Source of the DNA: Prorocentrum cordatum
Taxonomy: Eukaryota; Sar; Dinophyceae; Prorocentrales; Prorocentraceae
DNA: 64,000 nt
Reading direction: 5' to 3'
Assembly: GCA_963575745.1 (NCBI GenBank)
Contig: CAUYUJ010015272.1
Location: 111,001-175,000 of the forward strand
This document shows, piece by piece, positions 10,001-20,259 of the stretch. Made by a program: the position numbers and the translations under genes. Under the pieces are notes generated by a model. It was given only the letters and a program-made list of their open reading frames with translations. It had not been told where the DNA came from and ran no database searches. Position 1 is the first letter of the stretch, and each line of letters opens with the position of its first letter.

Positions 10001-10261
10001 CAACTGTCTCTATCCCTCCGTTGTGTTGGCCAACTGGGGCGCCGTCAACCAATCCCTTTTCCAACGTATTCGTTGTGGGTCGAGACCCTCCCCACCCACC
10101 CCACCCCGCCTCCTTCTTCGTTTGTCCGCCCTCCCCCCTAAGCCTGTCTGTGAACCCGCTGGCAATCGCCGCGGACGTTTTCCCCCGCCCGAGGGGGGGG
10201 GGGGGGGGGGGGGGGAGTGGGGGGAGGGGGGTGAGGGGGAAGAAACGGAGGAGGAAACTAT
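10001..10261. other. No gene recognised
   Basis: Pyrimidine-rich sequence followed by a G run at about 10192-10215 and GGA-rich sequence. No coding support. Confidence 0.5.
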
Positions 10262-11165
10262 GCTAGGCAAACCCCGTCGCCAACGCCGTAAAAAACCAAA
10301 ACGCGCTAAGCAAGCCCCGCCCAAAACCTGCCAGGCAAGCCCCGTCCAAAACAAAAAAAACAAGCTAGGCAAGCCCCGTCCAACACCTGCCAGACAAGCC
10401 CCGTCCAACACAAAGCCTGCTAGGCAAGCCCCGCCCAAAATCTGCTAGGCAAGCCCCATCCAAACAACGCATGCTAGACAGACCCCGCCCAAAGCCTGCC
10501 AGGCAAGCCCCGGCCAACAAAAAAGGGCCTACTTGGCAAGCTCCGCCCAAAACCTGCCAGGCAAGCCCTGTCAAAAAAAAGCCCGCCAGACAAGCCCCAT
10601 CCAAAACCTGCGAGGCAAGCCCCGTCAAACAAACCAAACAAAGCCTGATCGGCAGGCCGCGCCCAACACCTGCTAGGCAAGCCCCGTCCAACACACGAAA
10701 CACAAAGCCTGCTAGGCAAGCCCCGCCCAAAACCTGCGAGGCAAGCCGCGCCCCCAACGCGCAAAGCCTGCTCGGCAAGCCCCGTCCAAAACCTGCTAGG
10801 CCAGCCCAGCCAAAACACAAAGCAAGGCCTGCCAGGCAAACCCCGTCCAAAACCTGCTAGACAAGCCCAAACCAAACGCAACGAAGCCCGCTAGACAAGC
10901 CCCGTCCAACACCTGCTAGGCAAATCCCGTCCAAAACAATCAGACAAACAAAGCCCGCTAGACGCGCCCCGTCCAACACCTGCTAGGCACGCCCCGTCCA
11001 ACACACAAAACAGGCCTGCTAGGCAAGCCCCGTCCAAAACCTGCTAGGCAAGACCCGTCAAACAGACAACAACGAACAAAGCCTGCTAGGCAAGCCCCGC
11101 CCAATGCCTGCTAGGCAAGCCCCGTTCACACAAAACAAGAGCATGCTAGGCAAGCCCCGCCCACA
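10262..11165 (+). repeat. GCTAGGCAAGCCCCG minisatellite
   Basis: About 900 bp of units of 23-27 bp with consensus near CTGCTAGGCAAGCCCCGTCC followed by AAAAC or AACAC spacers. More than 30 units are visible, some joined by longer ACAAA-rich spacers. Open frames on the minus strand read GRGLPSR/GGACLAGF repeats and are products of the array. Confidence 0.95.
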
Positions 11166-11174
11166 TTCTGCTAT

Positions 11175-11545
11175 CAGCCATCGGCATCTTCATCTTCAGC
11201 TCAATCACCACCAGCATCATCATCATCATCGCCATCATCATCATCACCATCATCATCATCTTCATATTCACCAGCATCTGCATCAACAGCACCATCATCA
11301 ACATCTTCACCACCTTCATCATCGCCTCCATCTTCATCACCATCAACATAATCACCACCACCAACAACAATACCATCATCTCTATAACCATCTGCATCAT
11401 CAGCATCGTCGTACCCATCCTATTCATCATAGTTATGCATCCTCTCCGTCGTCATCTGCATCTTCATCACCACCACCATCATCACCATATTCCTCTGCAT
11501 CACCATCACCATCATCGTATTCACCATATTCATCACCATCTATCT
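11175..11545 (+). repeat. CAT/CAC triplet repeat region
   Basis: Imperfect (CAT)n, (CAC)n and (CATCTT)n sequence encoding poly-His or poly-Ser in different frames. Similar regions lie at 51270-51935 (same strand sense) and, as GAT, at 13800-14535 and 62535-63760. Confidence 0.9.
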
Positions 11546-11734
11546 CGTCATAGCTGGGTCTGGCAAGTCATTAATACCATTCGCATATCATAACATGTGA
11601 TAGTATGGCGGGGCAACGCATAACAGCCAACAACATGACCGAATATACCTTGGCATTAACATGCAGCGCGTGCCATGGCATACGCTACATAACAGAGTGC
11701 ACCATAGAAACAGAGTGCACCATAAAAGAGTCGG

Positions 11735-12130
11735 CCACCCCTCGGTCCCCCCTCGGTCCCCCTCGGCCCCCCTGACGAAGATGATGACGATAATGATGAT
11801 GATGAGTATGGTCATGATGACGATGATGACGATGATGCTGGTCACTACCCCCCCCCCCCCACCCCTCTAATCACTACCCCCCCCCCCTCCCAGGGGGGAG
11901 GGTTAAAACTGAGGCCTGGTGAGGATTAAGACTGACGCCTCAGTTTGCACCCTCCAATCTCTTCTCCTCATGTTCGGACTCCCGTGGTCGTCGTCGTCGT
12001 CGCTGTGGGTCTTCGTCGGCGTCGTCGGCCCCCGCGTCGTTGCCGTCCTCGGCGAAGTGCCCCCCCCCCCCCCCCCCCATCTAGCACTACCCTCCCCCTC
12101 CAAGGGAGTAGGGTTTAAACTGAGGCCCCA
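11735..12130 (+). repeat. C-rich block with paired direct repeats
   Basis: CCCTCGGTCCC units at 11735-11775, then a GATGAT block and two direct copies of a CTA(AT)CACTACCC...GGGTTAAAACTGAGGCC-like segment at about 11868-11918 and 12079-12127. This lies just upstream of the leader relict at 12253. Confidence 0.6.
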
Positions 12131-12252
12131 GTTGAGGGTTAAACAAAGCAATAACGACTGCTGTCTTCACATCACAGTAGCACAAGGCGTCCTGCCAGAT
12201 GGACGGCACAACAGCAGTTACCCACATTTCACCATTTCCATCGTGATCTCAG

Positions 12253-12273
12253 TCGCAGCCATTTTGGCTCACG
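12253..12273 (+). other. Spliced-leader relict upstream of coding block
   Basis: AGCCATTTTGGCTCA at 12257-12271 is an exact 15-base match to the dinoflagellate spliced leader core. Over the full 22-nt leader (12252-12273) I count 18 matches, with differences at positions 1, 2, 5 and 21. It lies 44 bp upstream of the ATG at 12317, where the leader of a mature mRNA would sit. The simplest reading is that this gene was reinserted from a trans-spliced mRNA. Confidence 0.8.
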
Positions 12274-12316
12274 ACACTCCAGGTGACACGATTTCTGTGT
12301 TCGGCCACTCCAGAGT

Positions 12317-13760
12317 ATGGGGACCGAGGAGGACCACAATAACTGGATCAGGATGGTTGACCTAGTGGCACACCAGTGGCTGGTGCACACTGGCACTGGC
12401 GAAGTGTTGCGTGTGTTCGGGAACGACTGCGCTACGCACGCTGACGGGCCATGGGCCTTACGTTTCCACGACGGCCGAGGCGTATGCGTGAGCGTCGCGG
12501 CTGGCAAGGAGGAGGGCTTCTGGGTGAATGACGTGCTGACCAAGTCCCTCTTCCACAAAGCTCGGGATGGCTACGAATCGGAGCAACTGTACATCTCCAC
12601 GAAGGGCGACACCACTGGCGTGTGGGTTGCGACGCTCGACACCAAAATACAGCCCACTGTCTTGGCCAGGACGACCAGCGACGGCATTACGTTCAAGTGC
12701 GAAGTTTACGTCCATGCTATCCCCAAGCGAGCGTCCATCTCAACGTCAATGTGGTTGGCTCTCCCTTATGTTGCTACTTTCATATTCGGCGATGACTACG
12801 ACAAGACGGACAGCAATTTCGTATCTGTATGTTCCAAGCGTTGGGCCGCCCTACTGAAGAAATGGAACGTCGGGTCTCCCGACGATCACTTGCGCCCTTC
12901 AACCAAGGCGAGAACGGCGCAACTCAAGGCTAGGAAACAGCCTGTGCCGTCAGACGTCAAGTTCGGGAACGAGAAGGAGTTCACAATTTCCATGTTCGGG
13001 TTGATCGTGGTCTGCGTCATCATGGAGGGGTCTGACAGATTCAAAGGTGTGGTCGAATATAGTGGCGTAAGCGCCACGAAAATACTGCTGCGCATCCTGT
13101 GCGACTTCTTGCTATCGGACAAAACCGTTACCCTGACTCTCCACAGCGGCGCCTCCATCGACGTGGGCCGCTGCGTGATTGACGCCCCTGCTTTTGTGGC
13201 ATCGCAGGGGGGGCGCAGGCATCAGGCAACAAAGTCAGATCATGAGAGATATGCAGCCGATGGACATCGTAGACTTCCTGATCTGCCTCGTCGAGATCAC
13301 CAAGAGGTCCGACGGCAAGAAACATCAGGCAATGAAATGCGTGATTGATGTTGCGGAGCATTTGTCCTGGGTATCCGAGTGCGAGAAGGGTGACCCCAAG
13401 TGGGGTAATCTCGACCACTGCGATTTGCCAACCCTGCGGAAAGACCGAGCTAGGCGAGCACCGTCCTTGACGAAGCGTGTGGTGACGGACGCGATGCAGG
13501 ATAGCCACTCTTGCCGAAAGCGACACCAGCTTCTGGAAGGGCTGCACCTAGCAAACAAGAGAATGCGGGCTTCGAATCCCGATGTCAGCAGCATGGGCAC
13601 GATGTTGTCACTCAAGCCCGAGAGTTCCAAGAATTTTGGCGTTGAGAACATGTTCAACTACTGGCTTTCAGGGCGGCAGATCGCGGAGGACGGCGTGGGC
13701 GCACAGAGCAAGGGAGCCACCCCTTTCACCCCTGCACTAAAACATATCAAAGAATATTGA
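12317..13760 (+). pseudogene. Unknown protein, retroposed, one frameshift
   Basis: ATG at 12317, close behind the leader relict. Frame 1 runs about 297 codons (MGTEEDHNNWIRMVDLVAHQ at the N-terminus) to the G run at 13207-13213. The protein then continues, by character, in the frame one base later (QQSQIMRDMQPMDIVDFLI) to TGA at 13758; the joined product is about 478 residues. Composition is that of a folded soluble protein with no signal peptide or obvious membrane segment. No domain is recognised. The extra G in a seven-G run may be a real mutation or a consensus error. No intron is visible across 1.4 kb, which fits retroposition. Two further coding blocks (about 15085 and 18640) follow on the same strand and might belong to one larger gene. 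Confidence 0.65.
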
Positions 13761-13799
13761 CGCTTCGCGTATCCGTCACCCTGTCCACCCTGGGGAAGG

Positions 13800-13962
13800 C
13801 CCGAAAGGGCGGAGATGGCGAAACAGGCGGAGGAGTAGGATGAGGAGGATGATGATGAGGAGGATGAGGAGGAGGCGGAGGACGGGGAGGATGATGATGA
13901 GGAGGATGGCGGGAACGGAGAGGAGGGCGAGGAAGAGGCGGAGGATGATGAGGAGGACGGGG

Positions 13963-14006
<44 letters not shown>

Positions 14007-14007
14007 T

Positions 14008-14040
<33 letters not shown>

Positions 14041-14535
14041 CGAGGGGGGGAGGAGGGGGAAGAGGGGGATTCAGAGGAGGGTGAGGAGGATGCGTGTGCC
14101 GCGGAGGAGGATGAGGAGAAGGATTTGGGGGAGGTGGATGATGATGATGATGATGCTGCTGATGATGAGAAGGATGAGGAGGAGGATGAGGAGCAGGGTG
14201 AGGATGATGACGAGGAGGATGATGGTGATGAGGGGGGCGAGTGGGATGAGGATGAGGGGGATGATGATGGGGGGAAGGAGGCAGATGATGTTGAGGATGA
14301 GGGGAAGCAGGGAGGTGGAGGGAGGAGTAGGATGAGGAGAGGGAGCAGGGTGACGAGGATAAGGAGGATGGCGATGAGGAGGATGCGGCGGCGAAGGAGC
14401 AGGATAATGATGAGGCGGATGAGGATGAGGAGGCGGAGGAGGAGGATGATGATGTGGTGGAGGAGGATGAGGAAGATGATGAGCTTGATGCTGGTCATGA
14501 TGATGATGCTGATGATGAGGAGGAGGAGGAGGAAA
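13800..14535 (+). repeat. GAT/GAG triplet repeat region
   Basis: About 730 bp of (GAGGAT)n and (GAT)n with a pure (GAT)n core at about 13965-14038. It lies between two coding blocks and may be intronic. Confidence 0.9.
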
Positions 14536-14797
14536 CGAATTTTTGGGACTTGGGCTTAGAGCAAGTCGGGGACCAGTATCCAAATTGGACGAGGACTGGG
14601 ACTCGGAATGGGCGCGGGGACGGGTGGGTTGGTCGGCCCCACAGGAAACCACGTGCTACCACCTTGTCATGGATGCGACGCAAGCGACTGGGAAAGATTG
14701 CATGTCCACGGCGCGTTGGTTCGTGGAGCGGGAGGAGGCCATGTGGTTACCGACGCATGTGGGGCGTTTCCGACATTAAAAAGCCCCCCCCCCCGCA

Positions 14798-14940
14798 GCG
14801 ACACAAACCCGGTGTCAAACGCCCGACCGCCGACAAACCCGGTCTGAAATGCCCTACGACACGCTAAACCCGGTCCGAAACCCCCCCCGACGGCACAAAC
14901 CCGGTGTGAAATACCTGGCGACCCCAAAAATAAACCATAT
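14798..14940 (+). repeat. Repeat of about 30 bp, four units
   Basis: Units share CACAAACCCGGTNTGAAA (variants GACAAACCCGGTCTGAAAT and GCTAAACCCGGTCCGAAAC). It lies just 5' of the second coding block. Confidence 0.75.
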
Positions 14941-15084
14941 CCCAAATGCCGTCCGACTGAAAAACGAGCCTCCAATGTGATTTTTACCACCCCCCCCCGA
15001 GGACGCGGGGGGGGGTACGGGGGGGGGGCGCGGCAAGGGCCAGGGGGGCGCTCCCTTGGGGGAAGTGAGGCTTGGGCCTCGGGA

Positions 15085-16798
15085 GCATTTTCGGCGCTAC
15101 ACTTTCGACGCTTCCGAGTGGCCCAATGGCTTCGATTACCAAAGGTGCTTGGTAACTTGCACACGCGGGACAAGGCCCCTGGCGAGGCCTACGAGGAGGA
15201 GGAGCTTCAGACCTACGAAACGAAAGTGAAAGAGTTCTTCAGCCGCAACAATGAAACCCCACAGGAACGGAAAAAGAGAACGCGGACATTATTCACTATA
15301 CCTGCCAGGACTGCCACGTTCCACGTGCTCAGGTCCATCGAGAATGTTTTACTTACTATTGCACATGGTGGCTTTGAGCTGTTCGACAACAGTGACAAAC
15401 TGACAACTCTTCGTTACTGGGAAGATGGTTTTCTGGAACCACCAACAGGCTTCGCCAGCTTGGTGGCTGGCACGCTTGGGGAGGCTGGTGGGGCACCTGC
15501 ACCTGGAGGCGGCGACCCTGGTACCGCCCCTGCACTGTTCAACGAGCACTGGATCTGCAAGATGATTCGCTTGCTCGTCGTTGTCGGGGACCAATCGGGC
15601 AAACAATGGAGTGCGATCCACTACTTGGAGAACAAGCTCAAACTGGACGTCGGAGGACTGCGAGACCCTTTCCACAGACAGTGGAATGATATCGAAGGTG
15701 CCATCAAGAATGAGTGGATTCTATCCTGACTACTATCACACGTCATGCATCATGAACAATCGCTACGGCCCCTGGATGAATTCTGCCTTCTTTGCGAAGT
15801 TGCTTGAGCAGTCGGCCAACCTCGCCCAGCGGCTCAAGCCTGAGGACAAGCTCTTATGCCACTTGTGGCCGCGCATCCTGCTGGACAAGCTCGGCCAGGA
15901 AGGTTTCTGCGATGGCAAGGAGGGCAGTGAAGCGAGGAAACATTTCATTGATGCCCTTGAGGGGCATAAGCTTTTTACAATGAAAGGACCTCGTATCCAG
16001 CCCAGCCGTTGGTTCTCATGGATGATGGCGTTCGCCGAATGGGACTCTGAGATTTCCACGCAGATGTTGGGTCATATTAGTTTATGCTTGGACTCGGGTT
16101 GGTCAACGCATACCACGGACTTGTTCGGCAATATCTCTTGGGGCCCTGCTGATGGACCAGGTGCACCACCCTTCGTCCCAGGCTCGATGCCAGGATCTTC
16201 GTCAGGGCCAGCTGCGGGAGCGGGCGCGCCTGCGGCAGGCGCAGGACCGCGCGCGCCAGCGCAGGCAGAGAAGAATACGAAACTGGAATACGAGAGATTG
16301 AAGAATAAAAGCGCTAACAGCTTGCACGCTACGACCATGCTTTTCTGCTCTACGCAGTGTTGGCCCCAGGGTCGCATCAGATCCATGGTTGTGAAGGGAT
16401 AGTTCAAAGCGTACTGCGATCTCGTGGAGCACGGTCTTCTGTCTGCCGATGCAACTGCCGAGACGTACGCGGGCTGGTCACAATGGTCTTTCTTGGACTC
16501 TTTAGTGGAGGCGTGGAGAAGCCTGGGCAACGTCACCGAGCTGAAGCGCGCGGGTTTCATCATCGACTTCACTGCTGCTGTCAAGAAGCAATGCAAGAAA
16601 CCGGGGTACCAACTAATCGAGGATGACACGCGGGCCGACCGCATGGTGACGCTTATCACGCACCTTTGCCAGGAGCGTTGCGGATCGATGGCGATGCATT
16701 GCTCGTCTTACCCTGGTATTTTGGTTGGCTTGCTGAGCAAAAACGTGATAATCGTGAGGGCCACGCTGGCGAGGTTGCGGGATGACAGATCATGTCAG
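15085..16798 (+). pseudogene. Unknown protein, frameshift plus stop
   Basis: Coding character begins near 15085. Frame 1 includes KAPGEAYEEEELQTYETKVK and SIENVLLTIAHGGFELFDNS and ends near 15713. The next frame, one base later, carries the continuation GFYPDYYHTSCIMNNRYGPW to a TAG at 16400. The same frame resumes at once after the stop with FKAYCDLVEHGLLSADATAE and runs to about 16798, where CAG|GTCC looks like a 5' splice site and minisatellite begins. The total is about 570 codons, including a Gly/Ala/Pro-rich linker at about 16155-16265. No domain is recognised. The two lesions suggest a decayed copy; if they are assembly errors this would be an intact exon. It may be a middle exon between the 12317 and 18640 blocks. 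Confidence 0.6.
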
Positions 16799-16799
16799 G

Positions 16800-17350
16800 T
16801 CCATATGACCCCCTTGCTTCAGCTCATGGGGCTCACACGGCCCATCGTAAGGCCCAAAAGGCTCACAAAGGTCACAGGGCGAATAGGGTTCATAGGGCTC
16901 ATAGGGCTCAAAAGGCGGATGGGGCTCATGCAGCTCCTTGGGCTCATCGGGCCCATCATAGGGCTCGTAGGACTCGTAGTGTTAGTACGGTTCATCGGGC
17001 TCATGAGGCTCATATGGCCCATCGGGCCCACGAGCCTCATCGGGCTCATAAGGGTCATAGTGTTGATACGGCGCATGTGGTTCATAGGGTTCATGGGGGC
17101 TCAGGGCTTACTGGGCTCATAGGGTTCATCGGGTTCGTAGGGCTCATCGGGCTCACTGGGCTCACAGACCAAATTGGGCGCATAGGGCTCAGAAAGCGCA
17201 TCTGGCCCATGGTGTTCATAGAGCTCGTAGGTTTCGTCGGCCTCTCGGGGCCCTTGGGGCCCATAGGGCTCAGAGGGCTCATCGGGCCCACAGGGCGCAC
17301 TGAGCTCCTTGGGCTCAGAAGGGCCCATCATGATCATCTGGCGCATAGGG
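16800..17350 (+). repeat. GGGCTCATA-type minisatellite, copy 2
   Basis: More than 40 degenerate 9-12-bp units (GGGCTCATA, GGGCCCATC, GGGTTCATA). Same family as 9690-10000. It starts right after the donor-like site at 16799 and is probably intronic. Confidence 0.9.
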
Positions 17351-17369
17351 CCTGTATGGCGCAGAGGGC

Positions 17370-17665
17370 GCGCAGGGCTACGTGCGGTCCTCCTCGGTCC
17401 CCGTCGGGTCTCCTCGGTCCCCCTCGGTCCTCCTCGGTCCCCCTCGGCCCCCCATCGGTCCCCCTCGGCCCCGCCCCAGGTGCCCATCCCTGGTCCCCCC
17501 ATCGGCCCCCCTCTGTGTCCTTTAGTTCCCCTCGGTCCTCCTCGGTCACCGCAGGTCCTCCTCGTTCTTTTTCTGTCCCCCTCGGTCCCCATCGGCCCCC
17601 TCGGGCCCCCCTCGGCCCCCCCATCGGCCCCCCCTCGCCCCCCTCTTAGTTCCCCTCGGTCCATC
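17370..17665 (+). repeat. CCTCGGTCCCC minisatellite
   Basis: Units of about 11 bp (CCTCGGTCCCC, CCTCGGCCCCC, CATCGGCCCCC). A shorter stretch of the same units lies at 11735-11775. Confidence 0.9.
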
Positions 17666-17669
17666 CTAC

Positions 17670-18356
17670 CTTCAGGGGGCATGGTCCTTTATCGAGACGC
17701 TTCGCGCTGACTTACAACAGCGGGCTCCTATCGAGACGTGTCTGGTTGGCCCAAAGAGCCACTTCTTATCGACGCGCCCTGCGCCGACTCGGGCCATCCA
17801 GCATTTCGCGATGAAGACTGGTCGGGCCGAGAATAAGCATGGTAGAATAGAGCATTGTAGGGTTCGTGATCGGGTTGATCCAGGTAGAATCGGTACCAGT
17901 GGGGCAGAGCCCACCCAGGTCCAACCCAATATATCCCAGGCAAGTCCAATTCACTTCAATGTTAGGGTACATATAGGGTCAGCGGTGGCTGATCTCATTC
18001 GGATTGAACGTGCCGCGGTTAGCGTGCACGATTGGCCACCCCACCGCAATATAATTCCCCATGTGTCTATGTTCGCACGGCTGGTATCGCATTCCCCTCG
18101 CCACGTGGGACCCAACGTCAATACCCACCAATATTGTATTGAGGGGCGGGGGCTGTTTCTGCGCGGTCCGTTGCTCTTGCAGGAAGCCCTGCGCAAGGTC
18201 CCAATGCGCAATGTTCACATGGTGGCTTTCGTTTTTTCGTCCACGGGGCGGCCCGCCAACATCTTCCGACATGTCCCAAACCACACTGGGGGCATTTGCA
18301 AGGGGGCCGCGACAGTTCCGTATCAGGTGTGCGCCAGCTCGTGCGGTACAGTCCCC
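17670..18356. other. No gene recognised
   Basis: Mixed sequence with recurrent TATCGAGACG words near 17690-17740. The open frame crossing it continues into CCT repeats and shows no domain. Confidence 0.5.
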
Positions 18357-18555
18357 TGCTCTCCCCCTCCTCCTCCTCCTCCTCCTCCTCCTCCTCCTCC
18401 TCCTCCTCCTCCTCCTCCTCGCCCTCTTCGTCATCCTGCTCCTCCTGCGGCTCCTCCTACGGCTCCTCCCCCTCCCCCCTCCTCACCCCCCCCCCACCCC
18501 CCCCCACTGCCCCCCCCCCCCCCCCCCTCCCCCCCCCCCCCCCCCACCACCCCCC

Positions 18556-18598
<43 letters not shown>

Positions 18599-18622
18599 AC
18601 CCCCCCCCCCCCCACCCCCCCC
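18357..18622 (+). repeat. (CCT)n and poly-C tract
   Basis: A CTC/CCT triplet tract followed by long C runs broken by single A or T. It gives poly-Leu or poly-Pro in all frames and separates non-coding sequence from the coding block that follows. Confidence 0.95.
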
Positions 18623-18639
18623 GAGCTCAACACCTCCGA

Positions 18640-20259
18640 ATTGACGTTCTTGCAAGGTTTAAAGCCGACGTCGAGGCCTGGATTGCAGCTGGAAAAAGCG
18701 TCAACCCAATTGTCAAAAGCATGGTCAAACGGTCTCCATTCAATGCTGCATCAATGCAGTGGGCGATAGTGTTCGGCAAGCTTGGTAAGAATTTTGAGAC
18801 TGTGACAAAGGAGCAGCTGCACCTTACAAAAGCATTCTTTCGTGGCTTTGCCCAGACGCGCACCGTCGAACTGGCGAATCAGTACCTGCGTGATTGCGAG
18901 ATTCGGGACAACTGCAGCCGCACAATTACAGATTTCACTTTGTGGGAGCTGCCTGCCAAGCAACGTCTTATACAGGATAATGAAAGGGTGGAGGTCCAGA
19001 CCACAACGACGTGCAGCCCACCGCCGCACCAGGACTTGGTTAAGCTCTTCCACGCGCAGCCTGCGATCCAGAAGGCCAAGACAGGCGCTGGACCTCGTGA
19101 GCTGGCATGTGTAGACCTCAGGAACGAAGGGGGCTCTAAACTTAAAGGCGTCACCAACCGCAGGGATTGGGCGAGTCCTGACGATGTTGGCCTCCAACGC
19201 ATCGCCGCAGAGGTGGAATGTTTGTTAGAGCTGCATCGGGCCGACTGGAACCGTGCTTCAGATGTTTGGAAATCAGGACTGTTACCCCGAGGTGAATATA
19301 TTCGTAGGTTGCGAGATGATGCAGTCTTCTTCGTGGTACGTACTTATCCTGCTGGCGCAATGTTATGGCCTGCCATAAAGGTCGACACCACATCTTGGGC
19401 GGTCGATTGCAAAGTCGGGAACCTGGCGTGGGAGTTCGCAACTGACACCGGGCAGTGCAAGGTGCTGCGCGTGGAGACTCTTTTCTCCATCCATGCGTGG
19501 GTGAAACATGGCGTCCCCAGTGGAATTGTGCAGCGCTCCGACGGGGAGATGAACGTCCTCGAGTTCCACGCCGAGCGAGGCTTCTGCCAGATCAGTGAGA
19601 CTGCGCTCAAGCAGGTGCTCAAAGATGAGCGGGGCCTTGAGGCGCCAACGCAGCCTGACAAGTGCCCCAGCCTTCATCAGGAGATGGTGTTCCTGGCAAT
19701 GAAGAAGGCCAAGCCAGACTGGGATGACAAGAGGGCGATCGCTGCGATGAAGCAGGGCAGTTTAGCCACAAGCATGGAGTTCTTGGGTGATGTCATGCTT
19801 GATGAGGAGACCATTTGCGACGTCCTGCCGCGCGGCGAGCAGAAAGAGTTGAAAAGCTACATGGAGGCCACGCGCGCCAAGCAGGTCACATTTCAAGCCG
19901 AGTCGGTGACGCTGAAAGACACGGCGAAGTCCTTCTTCAAAGCAGCCAAGGTGGAGAAGAAGGGTGCCAAAGGCTCGAAGGACGGCAAACGCGTTCTACC
20001 GCCGAAGTCAGAGAAGACAGCGGACTTCACGAAGTTCTTGCTCGACAGCAAGCCCTCGCCAGCAGGCGTCGAGGAAGATGCCTACAACGGGCGGTGGAGG
20101 TGCCAATGCCCAGGCAGGGTTTCGAAGTCAGTATCGTGGACCATGCGTGGGCACGAGGCGGCTGCGGAGCTTGTCATGTACTACCTGTGGACGTGGCATT
20201 GTTTGGCGACTCCAGACGAATGCCCCTTCGTGTTTCCAGAGGGCATTTCCCTCATATGA
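18640..20259 (+). CDS. Hypothetical protein, intact 540-codon block
   Basis: An uninterrupted coding block of about 540 codons, from near the VLARFKADVEAWIAAGKSV segment to TGA at 20257. The frame is open further upstream, but only through CCT/poly-C repeats, so I start where composition becomes protein-like; AG dinucleotides at 18624-18625 and 18655-18656 are possible acceptors. Visible features are a helical N-terminal part (SMQWAIVFGKLGKNFETVTK), a middle rich in Trp and charged residues, a Lys-rich linker (KVEKKGAKGSKDGKR), and a C-terminal RWRCQCPGRVSKSV...HEAAAELVMYYLWTWHC segment with two closely spaced Cys. No family is recognised. It is the longest intact non-repetitive coding stretch here and so a good candidate for a live gene, alone or with the two upstream blocks. 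Confidence 0.65.
   Translation: MDVLARFKADVEAWIAAGKSVNPIVKSMVKRSPFNAASMQWAIVFGKLGKNFETVTKEQLHLTKAFFRGFAQTRTVELANQYLRDCEIRDNCSRTITDFTLWELPAKQRLIQDNERVEVQTTTTCSPPPHQDLVKLFHAQPAIQKAKTGAGPRELACVDLRNEGGSKLKGVTNRRDWASPDDVGLQRIAAEVECLLELHRADWNRASDVWKSGLLPRGEYIRRLRDDAVFFVVRTYPAGAMLWPAIKVDTTSWAVDCKVGNLAWEFATDTGQCKVLRVETLFSIHAWVKHGVPSGIVQRSDGEMNVLEFHAERGFCQISETALKQVLKDERGLEAPTQPDKCPSLHQEMVFLAMKKAKPDWDDKRAIAAMKQGSLATSMEFLGDVMLDEETICDVLPRGEQKELKSYMEATRAKQVTFQAESVTLKDTAKSFFKAAKVEKKGAKGSKDGKRVLPPKSEKTADFTKFLLDSKPSPAGVEEDAYNGRWRCQCPGRVSKSVSWTMRGHEAAAELVMYYLWTWHCLATPDECPFVFPEGISLI

Noticed and set aside
10365-10881. Cys/Leu/Gly-rich minus-strand frames
   Set aside because: Translation of the GCTAGGCAAGCCCCG minisatellite; no start context or domain.
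18061-18640. N-terminal extension of the 18640-20259 block
   Set aside because: The open frame here is poly-Leu/Pro from CCT and C-run repeats; coding composition starts only near 18640.
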